Shown: in pieces, positions 9,262 to 18,516 of the stretch | Layout: each line of letters starts with the position of its first letter | Position numbering within the stretch: position 1 is the first letter of the stretch | Assembly (NCBI GenBank): GCA_041668045.1 | Contig: JBAYDV010000001.1 | Location: 1 to 64,000 of the forward strand | DNA length: 64,000 nt | Origin: JBAYDV01 sp041668045 | GTDB lineage: Bacteria > Bacteroidota > Bacteroidia > Bacteroidales > UBA932 | Direction: 5' to 3' | Program-made: the position numbers and the translations under genes | Notes under the pieces: model-generated | Told to the model about the DNA's origin: nothing | The model's database searches: none | The model's input: the letters and a program-made list of their open reading frames with translations, nothing else

Positions 9262-11421
9262 TTAAATTCTTTTTAAAGCTTTAGATAATTTATTTTTAAT
9301 AATATTTTGAGTATTAATTTCAGATAAAATACTTAATTGTTTCTCATTATCATTAAGATCCTGAGCAGTATGTAGCTCTTTTATAAGATTATTATACACA
9401 TGTTCAGTATATTTATATTTAAATAAAACAATCGCCCTGGGGACGTTAATATGTAGTAAATTTTCTTCTGGAATTAATGATTTTTTATATTCTTTAACAT
9501 TTATTTTATAGTCATCAATAATTATAGATAAAACCTTTTTCGTGATTTCTTGGTCTTCATAATTATTAAATCTTGTTTGAATCCTCTCTTGGATATCATC
9601 TCCTGGAGTACTTTCCTCTAAAAACTCATAATAAAGATTATATATCTTTCTATATAAAGGATTAAGAATTTCTAAATCATCTTGTTCTAACTCTTCTTTA
9701 ATATAATTCGATACTGTTATATTAATAACATCTATCACTTCAGAAGAAGCATTCCTCTGTTCGAAATGAATAATACTTTCTCCAAACTTAAGTAAATAAT
9801 AAATTATATCTTTTTCTGAAGCCTCAACTAATGGTGCTACTATAGAATAATTATTCTGAGTATGTTCTATTGATGAATATTCATATGGTATATTATCTAT
9901 AGCTGGAGGTATATCATTAATATCTGGAGGAATATTATCAATTGGGGGGATTTCTCTTGGCGATGATGAAGAATTATCTTGACGATAAGAGCTATATTTT
10001 GTTTTAGAAAATCTATTCTTTCTTTCTTTAGTCAAGCGTTTTTCTTTTTCATCGTTTAATAAAATAGAATTATGAACTTTAGATACTTCTTCTGTCAATA
10101 TATCTTGTTCTATATCTAACTTCTTAGATGTTTGTTCGATATAGACAGATCTTATTATAGGATCTGGAATAATAGCTATAGTATTGACTATTTCTTTAAT
10201 TAGTTCTACTTTTCTCATAGGATCATTAGAAATATCCTTTGATAAGAGCTCATATTTAAAATCTATAAAATCCTTTTCTTGTTCATTTAAGAAAGTTACT
10301 ATTTCTTCTTTCGTATGTGTTCTAGCGAAAGAATCTGGGTCATGTCCCTCTGGGAAAAGAGCAACCTTTACTTGTAATCCTTCTTTTAATATAAGATTTA
10401 TACCTCTTAATGACGCCTTTATACCTGCAGAATCTCCATCATACAATACAGTAATATGATTTGTAAACCTTTTTATTAATCTAATTTGATTAACTGTAAG
10501 AGATGTTCCAGACGATGCGACCACATTCTCTACTCCAGCTTGATGAAAAGAAATAACATCCGTATAACCTTCAACTAAATAACATTTATCTAATTTATTT
10601 ATTGAAGATTTAGCGAAATAAATACCATACAGACTTTTATTTTTTACATAAATATCAGTCTCTCTAGAATTTACATACTTAGCTACTGACTTGTCTTTAC
10701 GTAAAGTTCTCCCTCCAAAAGCTATTACTCTACCACTCAAGGAATGGATAGGAAACATAACTCTATCATAAAACCTGTCAGCTAGTTTTCCGTCATTTCT
10801 AATAACACAAAGACCTGTATCTAGTAAAAATTCAGATTTATAACCAGCCTTTTGAGCTGCTTCAGATAGAGAAAGAATAGGAGCATCGCTAACAGAATCT
10901 TTAAAAAATTCGCTACCATTATGCATATGAGGATTTGGAGCAAAACCTAATCCGAATTTTTTAATAGTTTCCTCTGAAAATTCACGTACCTGTTTAAAAT
11001 ATGATAAACCTACAGCCCTTCCTACTTTTGAATTAAATAGTATATCTGCATAGTATCTCTGTGCATATTCTGACACTATGAGCAAACTCTCTCTCCTCTT
11101 ATTTTTCGCTATATCCTCTGGCGTTTGTTCTTTCTCATGAATCTCTATTCCATATTTTCTAGCTAAATATTTTAATGCTTCAGGATATGTCATTTGCTCG
11201 TGTTCCATTACGAAAGTAATAGCACTTCCAGCTTTTCCACATCCAAAACATTTAAATATCCCTTTACTAGGAGATACAGAAAAAGAAGGAGTCTTCTCAT
11301 TGTGAAAAGGACAGCAAGCGATATAATTAGAACCTCTTCGTTTTAAACTAAGGAAATCTCCTATTACATCGACTATATCAACAGCATTTAATATTTTATC
11401 AACTGTTTCTCTATCTATCAT
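9262..11421 (-). CDS. dnaG: DNA primase
   Basis: Makes RNA primers at the replication fork. 719 residues. The CHC2 zinc finger is complete: Cys37, His40, Cys58 and Cys61. The TOPRIM core shows LVEGYTDVISFHQAG and VLYDGDSAG. After it, around residues 490-530, comes a low-complexity linker with repeated PPIDNIP/PPAIDNIP-like turns, then a helical C-terminal region, where DnaB-binding domains lie in this family. It follows recA by 4 bases and is probably in one transcript with it. Confidence 0.97.
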   Translation of the reverse strand: MIDRETVDKILNAVDIVDVIGDFLSLKRRGSNYIACCPFHNEKTPSFSVSPSKGIFKCFGCGKAGSAITFVMEHEQMTYPEALKYLARKYGIEIHEKEQTPEDIAKNKRRESLLIVSEYAQRYYADILFNSKVGRAVGLSYFKQVREFSEETIKKFGLGFAPNPHMHNGSEFFKDSVSDAPILSLSEAAQKAGYKSEFLLDTGLCVIRNDGKLADRFYDRVMFPIHSLSGRVIAFGGRTLRKDKSVAKYVNSRETDIYVKNKSLYGIYFAKSSINKLDKCYLVEGYTDVISFHQAGVENVVASSGTSLTVNQIRLIKRFTNHITVLYDGDSAGIKASLRGINLILKEGLQVKVALFPEGHDPDSFARTHTKEEIVTFLNEQEKDFIDFKYELLSKDISNDPMRKVELIKEIVNTIAIIPDPIIRSVYIEQTSKKLDIEQDILTEEVSKVHNSILLNDEKEKRLTKERKNRFSKTKYSSYRQDNSSSSPREIPPIDNIPPDINDIPPAIDNIPYEYSSIEHTQNNYSIVAPLVEASEKDIIYYLLKFGESIIHFEQRNASSEVIDVINITVSNYIKEELEQDDLEILNPLYRKIYNLYYEFLEESTPGDDIQERIQTRFNNYEDQEITKKVLSIIIDDYKINVKEYKKSLIPEENLLHINVPRAIVLFKYKYTEHVYNNLIKELHTAQDLNDNEKQLSILSEINTQNIIKNKLSKALKRI

Positions 11422-11425
11422 TTAA

Positions 11426-12457
11426 TTAATCCTCAACACTCTTAAGTTTCTCTCTAATTTTAGCTTCTATTTCATCAGCAAGTTCAGGATTATCATTTAA
11501 GAGTTTTTTTACAGTTTCTCTACCTTGTCCTATTTTCATTTCTCCATAACTAAACCAAGATCCACTCTTGTTAATTATATCAAATTCGACACCTAAATCA
11601 ATAATTTCTCCAATTTTAGATATACCTTGTCCAAAAACTATATCAAATTCAGCTTTTCTGAAAGGAGGAGCCATTTTATTCTTAACTATTTTAGCTCTAG
11701 TTCTATTTCCTGTAGCTGCATCTCCATCTTTTATTTGAGTAGTTCTCCTTACATCTACACGCACTGAAGCATAAAATTTTAAAGCATTACCACCTGTCGT
11801 AGTTTCAGGGTTTCCGAACATTACCCCTATTTTCTCACGTAATTGATTAATAAAAATACAACAAGTATTCGTCTTACTAATATTAGCTGTTAGTTTTCTC
11901 AAAGCTTGACTCATTAAACGAGCTTGAAGTCCCATTCTAGAATCTCCCATTTCTCCTTCAATTTCTGCTTTTGGTGTAAGAGCCGCCACTGAATCTATTA
12001 CTATTATATCTATAGCACCACTTCTTATAAGATCATCAGCGACCTCTAAAGCTTGTTCTCCATTATCAGGCTGAGAAATCAGTAATTGATCGACATCAAC
12101 TCCCAAATTTCTAGCATAAGTTCTATCAAAAGCATGTTCAGCATCTATCATAGCTGCTATACCACCTGATTTCTGTGCTTCTGCTATAGCATGTATAGCC
12201 AAAGTAGTCTTACCACTAGACTCTGGTCCATATATTTCTATAACTCTTCCTCTTGGATAACCACCTATTCCTAATGCATGATCTAAAGATATTGATCCGG
12301 ATGATATGGTTGAGACTTCCCACGTAGGCTGTTCACCTAATTTCATAATCGTACCCTTACCAAAATCTTTATCAATTTTAGCAAGTGTAGCCTGTAAGGC
12401 CTTCATCTTGGCATCATTAACATTAGCCTTCTTTTTTTCTGCACTCTCTTTAGCCAT
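11426..12457 (-). CDS. recA: recombinase RecA
   Basis: 343 residues, the usual length. Walker A GPESSGKTT is at residues 77-85, the Walker B region IIVIDSVAAL follows, and the DNA-binding loop regions GEMGDSRMGLQARLMSQ and FINQLREKIGVMFGNPETTTGG are conserved. RecA forms filaments on single-stranded DNA for homologous recombination and, in many bacteria, for LexA cleavage. Its -7 element on the minus strand is TACATTTG at 12487-12494, next to the divergent metG promoter. No LexA-type box was recognised in the 134-base gap. Confidence 0.98.
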   Translation of the reverse strand: MAKESAEKKKANVNDAKMKALQATLAKIDKDFGKGTIMKLGEQPTWEVSTISSGSISLDHALGIGGYPRGRVIEIYGPESSGKTTLAIHAIAEAQKSGGIAAMIDAEHAFDRTYARNLGVDVDQLLISQPDNGEQALEVADDLIRSGAIDIIVIDSVAALTPKAEIEGEMGDSRMGLQARLMSQALRKLTANISKTNTCCIFINQLREKIGVMFGNPETTTGGNALKFYASVRVDVRRTTQIKDGDAATGNRTRAKIVKNKMAPPFRKAEFDIVFGQGISKIGEIIDLGVEFDIINKSGSWFSYGEMKIGQGRETVKKLLNDNPELADEIEAKIREKLKSVED

Positions 12458-12486
12458 AATCTATTTTTTTTAAATAAAGTTAGATA

Positions 12487-12494
12487 CAAATGTA
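12487..12494 (-). promoter_or_regulatory. -7 promoter element of recA
   Basis: Minus strand reads TACATTTG, matching TAnnTTTG, 29 bases upstream of the recA ATG. It is separated by 24 bases from the divergent metG -7 element, so the two promoters overlap physically. Confidence 0.45.
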
Positions 12495-12518
12495 ACTATT
12501 TTTTGTGATATTTTTTTA

Positions 12519-12526
12519 TAAATTTG
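12519..12526 (+). promoter_or_regulatory. -7 promoter element of metG
   Basis: TAAATTTG followed by C is a perfect Bacteroidota -7 element. A TTTG at 12502-12505 is too close (13 bases) to be a standard -33. The leader to the chosen ATG at 12592 would be about 60 bases, which argues against the longer open frame beginning at 12505. Confidence 0.55.
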
Positions 12527-12591
12527 CACTTCTAAATGTTCTTCATAAAAATTTGATGCATTTGGATTTTTTTAACATAAAATATTATAAG

Positions 12592-14700
12592 ATGAGTAAA
12601 GATTATAAACGTTATTTGATTACATCTGCCTTACCATATGCTAATGGAGCAGTACATATTGGCCACTTGGCAGGAGTATATATACCTGCAGACATCTATG
12701 TAAGATATCTTCGAATGCGTGGACGAGAAGTACTTTTCATAGGAGGCTCTGATGAACACGGAGTTCCTATTACCCTGAAAGCTAAAAAATTAGGAGTAAG
12801 CCCACAAGTAGTCGTTGATAAATATCATAATATAATAAAAGACTCATTTCAAGAATTAGGAATATCATTTGATATCTATTCAAGAACATCTTCTAAAACA
12901 CATAATAAAGTAGCATCTGACTTTTTTCTTAAACTTTATAATGAAGGAAAATTCATAGAAAAAGAAACAGAACAATTTTATGATGAAGAGGCTAAAGAAT
13001 ATCTAGCAGATAGATACATCGTAGGTACATGTCCAAAATGCGGAAATCCCGAAGCCTACGGTGATCAATGTGAAAAATGCGGAAGTACCCTTTCTCCAGA
13101 CGAATTAATAGATCCCCACTCAGCACTTAGTGGAAATATACCTATAAAGAAAAAAACAAAACATTGGTACCTGCCTTTAGATAAATATGAACCATGGTTA
13201 AAACAATGGATTCTAGAAGATCATAAAGAATGGAAATCTAATGTTTACGGGCAATGTAAATCGTGGTTAGATGGCGGACTACATCCTCGTGCCGTCAGCC
13301 GAGATCTTTCATGGGGTGTACCAGTACCTGTAAAAGGAGCCGAAGGCAAAGTACTATATGTATGGTTCGATGCCCCTATCGGTTATATATCTAATACAGT
13401 TGAGCTACTACCTAACGATTGGGAAAAATGGTGGAAAAATGAAGATACTAAATTAGTGCATTTTATAGGAAAAGACAATATCGTTTTTCACTGTATAGTC
13501 TTCCCTAGCATGTTAAAAGCCCACGGAGACTACATATTGCCTGACAATGTACCAGCGAATGAATTCTTAAATCTTGAAGGCAATAAAATCTCTACCTCTA
13601 GAAACTGGGCAGTATGGTTACATGAATACCTTCGTGATTTACCAGGAGAACAAGACGTACTAAGATACGTTCTATGTGCCAATGCTCCAGAAACTAAAGA
13701 TAATGATTTCACATGGAAAGATTTTCAGACTCGTAATAACTCAGAATTAGTAGCTATATATGGTAACTTCGTTAATAGAGCAGTCGTTTTAACTCATAAA
13801 TATTTTGGAGGAAAAGTTCCAGAAAACTTGAAACCAGAATCTATAGACAGCGACACACTAAACCAAATAGCAGTTATTAAAGGACAAATAGAAACCTCAC
13901 TTGAGTCATATCGTTTTCGTGAAGCAATATTCGAGGCAATGAATTTAGCAAGACTTGGAAACAAATATCTAGCAGACACAGAACCATGGAAAGTCGCCAA
14001 AACAGACATGGAAAGAACTGCCTCCATTCTTTATGTATCATTACAAATCTGTGCAAACTTATGCATAGCTTTCTCTCCTTTCATCCCTTTCTCTAGCAAA
14101 AAGCTAGCTCACATACTAGCAATGGAAGGTCTTGACACTGGAGAAGTTCATCCTGAAGAAGGAGTCGCTCGCAGCGAAGAAGATAACATCTGGAATTCAT
14201 TTGGAAAGACAGAGCTAATGAAACCAGGACATCAGCTAAATAAAGCAGAACTTCTTTTCAGTAAAATAGAAGACGATACTATACAAGCTCAACTAGACAA
14301 ATTGGAAGCCACACGCGCAGCTAATGATGCAGAAAAAGCCGAAGAAAAATCTAAAGAAGTACTTCCTTTAAAAGAAGAATGCACCTTTGATGATTTTCAA
14401 AAAATGGACATTCGCACCGCTACAGTTCTAGAAGCTATAAAGGTTCCAAAAACTAAAAAGCTACTTAAACTAACCATTGACACTGGAATTGATAAAAGAG
14501 TAATAGTATCCGGCATAGCAGAATTTTATACCCCAGAAGAAATGATTGGCAAACAAATTTGCATACTAGCTAATTTAAAACCAAGAGCTATACGAGGCAT
14601 AGAATCTCAGGGCATGATTTTAATGGCTAAAGAAGAATCTGGAAAAATGAGATTCATAACTCCAGCTGAAACTCTAATAAATGGAGCACAGATTAACTAA
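12592..14700 (+). CDS. metG: methionyl-tRNA synthetase
   Basis: Charges tRNA-Met. From the ATG at 12592 (MSKDYKRYLITSALPYANG) the protein has 702 residues. It carries the class I HIGH motif as VHIGHLAG, a zinc knuckle CPKCG...CEKCG, and KISTS in place of the classical KMSKS. The C-terminal 110 residues form a fused EMAP/Trbp111-like tRNA-binding domain (FDDFQKMDIRTATVLEA, then NLKPRAIRGIESQGMIL), which supports dimerisation in this class. The 29 codons in frame upstream of this ATG overlap the promoter and are not expected to be translated. Confidence 0.97.
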   Translation: MSKDYKRYLITSALPYANGAVHIGHLAGVYIPADIYVRYLRMRGREVLFIGGSDEHGVPITLKAKKLGVSPQVVVDKYHNIIKDSFQELGISFDIYSRTSSKTHNKVASDFFLKLYNEGKFIEKETEQFYDEEAKEYLADRYIVGTCPKCGNPEAYGDQCEKCGSTLSPDELIDPHSALSGNIPIKKKTKHWYLPLDKYEPWLKQWILEDHKEWKSNVYGQCKSWLDGGLHPRAVSRDLSWGVPVPVKGAEGKVLYVWFDAPIGYISNTVELLPNDWEKWWKNEDTKLVHFIGKDNIVFHCIVFPSMLKAHGDYILPDNVPANEFLNLEGNKISTSRNWAVWLHEYLRDLPGEQDVLRYVLCANAPETKDNDFTWKDFQTRNNSELVAIYGNFVNRAVVLTHKYFGGKVPENLKPESIDSDTLNQIAVIKGQIETSLESYRFREAIFEAMNLARLGNKYLADTEPWKVAKTDMERTASILYVSLQICANLCIAFSPFIPFSSKKLAHILAMEGLDTGEVHPEEGVARSEEDNIWNSFGKTELMKPGHQLNKAELLFSKIEDDTIQAQLDKLEATRAANDAEKAEEKSKEVLPLKEECTFDDFQKMDIRTATVLEAIKVPKTKKLLKLTIDTGIDKRVIVSGIAEFYTPEEMIGKQICILANLKPRAIRGIESQGMILMAKEESGKMRFITPAETLINGAQIN

Positions 14701-14720
14701 TTCCATTAGTATATATATAG

Positions 14721-14755
14721 AAATCCCTCTTTTTAATTTAAAAAAGAGGGATTTT
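14721..14755 (+). terminator. intrinsic terminator between metG and the alcohol dehydrogenase gene
   Basis: AAATCCCTCTTTTT (14721-14734) pairs with the complement ending at 14754 around a loop of about 5 bases, followed by T-rich sequence. The inverted repeat is flanked by A/T runs on both sides, so it may serve both converging genes. Confidence 0.8.
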
Positions 14756-14777
14756 TATTTAATCAGGTTTGTAAAAA

Positions 14778-15947
14778 CTACAAACGATTTTCTAATATAG
14801 CTCTAACCTTATCAGGAGTAACTATACCATTTTCTCCTACATTCCAATTAGCTGCCTTAAACTTAGCTACTATTATATCAATAGTATCTTTATCGATATT
14901 ATAATCAGACAACCGAGTTTTCTGTCCTACAGACTGGAAGAATTTATCTGTTTTCTCTATTACCTCATCAATCACATCATCCTCAGATTTACCATTGCCT
15001 GTAGATATATTCCAAACTTTATCTGCATAACGTAAAAGTTTATCATGTTTTTCCTTACGCATTATTGACATTGTGCCTGGGAACACGATAGCTAATGTTT
15101 GGCCATGATCAAGACCTTTCTGAGCAGTTAACTCATGACCTATCATATGAGTCGCCCAATCTTGAACTACACCCATTGATATAAAGCCATTAAGACCCAA
15201 GGTCCCAGTCAACATATAATTAGCACACACATCATAACTTTTCTTCTCTTCAGTTAAAATAGGAGCCAAAGTAATCAAAGTTCTCAATATACCCTCAGCC
15301 CATTCATCCATAACCATTGTCTTGTTATCAATAGTTAAATACTGCTCAAGAGTATGAGCGAATATATCAGTTATACCATTTGCTATTTGACGTTTAGGCA
15401 AAGAATAAATCACCTCTGGGTCAAGGATTGAAAACTTAGCAAATGTATAAGGACTAGAAAATGCATATTTATCTTTAGTTTCACGACGAGATACTACTCC
15501 CCCATTATTCATTTCTGAAGAGGTCGCTGGAAGTGTCAATACTGATCCAAATGGTATCGCATCATCTACTTCAATATGTTTAGTAATAATATCCCATGGC
15601 TCGCCATCGTTATATTTAGAAGCTAGGGCTATAAATTTGGTACCATCAATGATTGATCCTCCACCTACAGCCAAAAGCATCTCGACATTTTTCTTTTTAC
15701 ATATATCTATAGCTTTTACAAGTGTAGAATAATCAGGGTTTGCCTCTATACCACCAAACTCTATAACCTCGCATTCAGCTTTTTTTAAAGCATCAATTAC
15801 TTGGTCATATACGCCATTGCGTTTAATAGATCCGCCACCATAAGTCATCATAACTTTAGTACCTCTAGCTATCTCCTCAGATAATTTTGCTATCTGGCCT
15901 TTACCAAAAATAAGCTTGACAGGATTTTTAAATTCAAAATTATTCAT
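14778..15947 (-). CDS. yqhD: iron-containing (group III) alcohol dehydrogenase, YqhD type
   Basis: Cytoplasmic NAD(P)H-dependent alcohol/aldehyde oxidoreductase. 389 residues, aligning over the whole length with E. coli YqhD from MNNFEFKNPVKLIFGKG onward. The nucleotide-binding VGGGSIIDGTKF and the metal ligands in TDIFAHTLEQY (Asp, His) and GHELTAQKGLDHGQTLA (two His) are all present. YqhD-type enzymes reduce short aldehydes, including toxic ones from lipid peroxidation. It follows the GH2 gene by 36 bases on the same strand, so the two may be co-transcribed, although a functional link is not evident. Confidence 0.9.
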   Translation of the reverse strand: MNNFEFKNPVKLIFGKGQIAKLSEEIARGTKVMMTYGGGSIKRNGVYDQVIDALKKAECEVIEFGGIEANPDYSTLVKAIDICKKKNVEMLLAVGGGSIIDGTKFIALASKYNDGEPWDIITKHIEVDDAIPFGSVLTLPATSSEMNNGGVVSRRETKDKYAFSSPYTFAKFSILDPEVIYSLPKRQIANGITDIFAHTLEQYLTIDNKTMVMDEWAEGILRTLITLAPILTEEKKSYDVCANYMLTGTLGLNGFISMGVVQDWATHMIGHELTAQKGLDHGQTLAIVFPGTMSIMRKEKHDKLLRYADKVWNISTGNGKSEDDVIDEVIEKTDKFFQSVGQKTRLSDYNIDKDTIDIIVAKFKAANWNVGENGIVTPDKVRAILENRL

Positions 15948-15983
15948 ATTTACTATTCTTTTATTATGCGTTGAATATAAATA

Positions 15984-18296
15984 TTATTTTTCAATATTAA
16001 AATATGAGCTACCTTTCAAGCCCTCACTAGAAAATTCCAAATTGGTATTACCACTCTGATTATCAATTTTAAGCAATGCCGTAGCTATTCCAAACTCAGT
16101 TTTTATCTCTCCAGGATTTAATATTTCGACTTTTGAATCTGTTTTTAAATTAATCACACCATCGAAATCATGACAAATAGTTCCATTACTATCGACAGCA
16201 GCTATATAAGCAAAAACCACATCATTACGACCAGCTTTAGGTTTTACTCCACTTTCATCTATCCAACATATTAATTTCTTCGCCGTTTTAGGAGAACGAA
16301 CTATATCAGTTTTAACTTTTTTTCCTGAGATATAACCTACAGCCTTTAATGTTCCGGCTTTAAATTTCTTTATATGAAAAGTAAAAGGCGAATGATTCAA
16401 ATTATCACTAATACTATCTTTATCAGGAGTTTGATCGCCCACTTTTCTTCCATTCAAATAAAGTTTAACTCTATCACAATTACTAAATACCTTTACATCT
16501 TTAGGAGATTCAGGAGTCCAAAAACTCGCGATCTTTAAAACCACATTAGCATATGAAGCATCAGCCTTCTTTCGAGCATCAGCTTGACTCGCATAAAAAT
16601 AAAAAGATAATTTAGGTAGTCTAAATATATCCATAATACCAGAATACTCAATATCTGGATGATAACCTCTATTATAATCAAACATCACCCAATAACCATC
16701 CCCTGCAGCAGGCATACTCAAATTATCATTATGAGACTCTTGAATATTATGAGCCTGAATCAACATTGATTTCTCACCAGCACTCCTTGGCTGCCTGCTA
16801 GACAACTCCAAACGCTTCGTGCGAGACAATTTATCTTGATTAAGTCCACTATTATTTGAATAATACTCCCAATCTCCATACTCAGAAACTATATAAGGTT
16901 TTTCAAAAGTTATAGCTTCAGGATGCATAATTCTATGTTGTCTTGATTGGAAATACACATCATATTCATCTGCTATCCAACCACAAGAATAAACGTTAGG
17001 TCCAGGATATTCTTCATGAACGATAGAATTAAGCTTAGCCATAAAATCATTAGGCATTTTAGTCTCATTTAAAGAAACCTCCCAGCCAAAAACACATGGA
17101 TGATTACGGTCACGACGAATAAGTTGACGAGCTGAATGATAACACTGATTTTTAAATGCACTATTCTCTTTATAATATTGCCAACCTAACATAGCATCTA
17201 CTACCACTATACCCAAACTATCACAAGCATCCATAAATGCAGGAGATTGAGGATAATGAGATAATCTTACATAATTAAAACCAGCTTTTTTTATCTTAAC
17301 AGCATCACGACACTGAGCATTATCAGAAAGAGCATAACCAATAAAAGGATACTCCTGATGTCTATTCACACCTCTTAAAAAAGTCTTAACACCATTAATA
17401 TATATATTATGATTTTTATACTCAAATTCACGAATTCCGAAATGACTTTTCTCCGTATCCACTTCCTGTCCACCACTCAACACTACAGTCTTTACAGTAT
17501 ATAGATTTGGTTCATCTGGAGACCACAAATCAGGATGAGCTATTTCAATATTCTCAACAAACTCCCCAGTAGCTCCCGCGGCAATAAGTGTTAGAGCACT
17601 TTCACACTGTTTTACTTCTAATCCAGATCTGTAGATCTTATGAACGACCTTGATTTTACTATTCGCAGAACTTTCATTTTTTATCTGTGTTTTAATTCTA
17701 ACGATTGAAGAATCTTCTGATACTTTAGGTGTAGTGATAAATACACCACCCGTAGCAGATTCTGCAGCCAATAAAGGAGAAGTTATATGTATTCTGTTTT
17801 TAGTTATAATATAAGCATTACGATATAGACCACCATAAGTATTAAAATCCAATATTTTTACAGGCTTAGGTCCTGTAACCGGATTATCATTATTATCAAG
17901 CCTTAACTCTATCTGATTATTATTCTCATTCAAATAAGGAGTAGCATTAAATATTATAGGTAAGAAACCTCCCTGATGAGTTAAAACATATTTACCATTA
18001 AGCCATATATCTGCCTTATTCATAGCAGCTTCAAACTTTAAAAAATAAAGTTTATCACTAGAATAATTCTCTATATCAAAAGTCTTACGATAATAACAGA
18101 TCCCCTGCCATTGATTATTTACAACTAAAGGTTCGATATGAGCAGTATGAGGCAATGACACATTCTCCCACTTAGTAGAAGTGTCCAATTTAAACTGCCA
18201 CCCATCATTAAATAATGTTTGAGAAAACGCATTACTTGTGAATAACAAGGTTATCAATAATGTCAAAAAGTTTTTAGATATTATCTTATAATTCAT
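15984..18296 (-). CDS. glycoside hydrolase family 2, beta-galactosidase-like
   Basis: 770 residues with a cleavable signal peptide (LLITLLFTSNAFSQ, cleavage near residue 25), so periplasmic or secreted. The order is GH2 sugar-binding domain (about 28-165), immunoglobulin-like domain (about 170-290), then the TIM barrel starting at the GVNRHQEYP block. The predicted acid/base is Glu411 (SLNE) and the nucleophile Glu472 (VSEYGDW). C-terminal beta-sandwich domains follow. The family contains beta-galactosidases, glucuronidases and mannosidases; the motifs favour galactosidase. It is divergent from a GH110-like gene and a sulfatase gene, suggesting a sulfated galactose-containing glycan. Confidence 0.85.
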   Translation of the reverse strand: MNYKIISKNFLTLLITLLFTSNAFSQTLFNDGWQFKLDTSTKWENVSLPHTAHIEPLVVNNQWQGICYYRKTFDIENYSSDKLYFLKFEAAMNKADIWLNGKYVLTHQGGFLPIIFNATPYLNENNNQIELRLDNNDNPVTGPKPVKILDFNTYGGLYRNAYIITKNRIHITSPLLAAESATGGVFITTPKVSEDSSIVRIKTQIKNESSANSKIKVVHKIYRSGLEVKQCESALTLIAAGATGEFVENIEIAHPDLWSPDEPNLYTVKTVVLSGGQEVDTEKSHFGIREFEYKNHNIYINGVKTFLRGVNRHQEYPFIGYALSDNAQCRDAVKIKKAGFNYVRLSHYPQSPAFMDACDSLGIVVVDAMLGWQYYKENSAFKNQCYHSARQLIRRDRNHPCVFGWEVSLNETKMPNDFMAKLNSIVHEEYPGPNVYSCGWIADEYDVYFQSRQHRIMHPEAITFEKPYIVSEYGDWEYYSNNSGLNQDKLSRTKRLELSSRQPRSAGEKSMLIQAHNIQESHNDNLSMPAAGDGYWVMFDYNRGYHPDIEYSGIMDIFRLPKLSFYFYASQADARKKADASYANVVLKIASFWTPESPKDVKVFSNCDRVKLYLNGRKVGDQTPDKDSISDNLNHSPFTFHIKKFKAGTLKAVGYISGKKVKTDIVRSPKTAKKLICWIDESGVKPKAGRNDVVFAYIAAVDSNGTICHDFDGVINLKTDSKVEILNPGEIKTEFGIATALLKIDNQSGNTNLEFSSEGLKGSSYFNIEK

Positions 18297-18417
18297 GAGA
18301 TATATTTTATAAATAAGTAAAAATATTGATTAAATTTTGACTAAAATAGTTCTTTTTTATCATAAATTACAACTTTTTTTTCTTTATTTTTTTTAATAAA
18401 TCTTTCTTCCAAAAAAG

Positions 18418-18428
18418 TGTCACAAAAT
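18418..18428 (+). promoter_or_regulatory. candidate operator upstream of the GH110-like gene
   Basis: TGTCACAAAAT occurs here, TGTCACA recurs at 18490-18496 over the -7 element, and TGTCACAAAT (in gene orientation) occurs upstream of the GH10 gene at 54353-54362. Position and orientation relative to the genes agree, which suggests a shared regulator site. This is inference from a handful of matches. Confidence 0.3.
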
Positions 18429-18483
18429 GGACTTATAAGTACAATATATATACTACAAGACACATGTCATAATGTGTTTTTAA

Positions 18484-18491
18484 TAATTTTG
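18484..18491 (+). promoter_or_regulatory. -7 promoter element of the GH110-like gene
   Basis: TAATTTTG matches TAnnTTTG and lies 25 bases before the ATG at 18517. There is no TTTG at the -33 position, as expected for an activator-dependent promoter. The second TGTCACA motif overlaps its right end. Confidence 0.45.
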
Positions 18492-18516
18492 TCACATCAT
18501 AATATATAATACATAA

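Noticed and set aside
12505..12591. N-terminal extension of 29 codons for MetG
   Set aside because: It overlaps the -7 element and has no family similarity; the ATG at 12592 begins the conserved sequence.
12458..12591. LexA-type box in the recA-metG gap
   Set aside because: No palindrome resembling known boxes was found beyond the two promoter elements.
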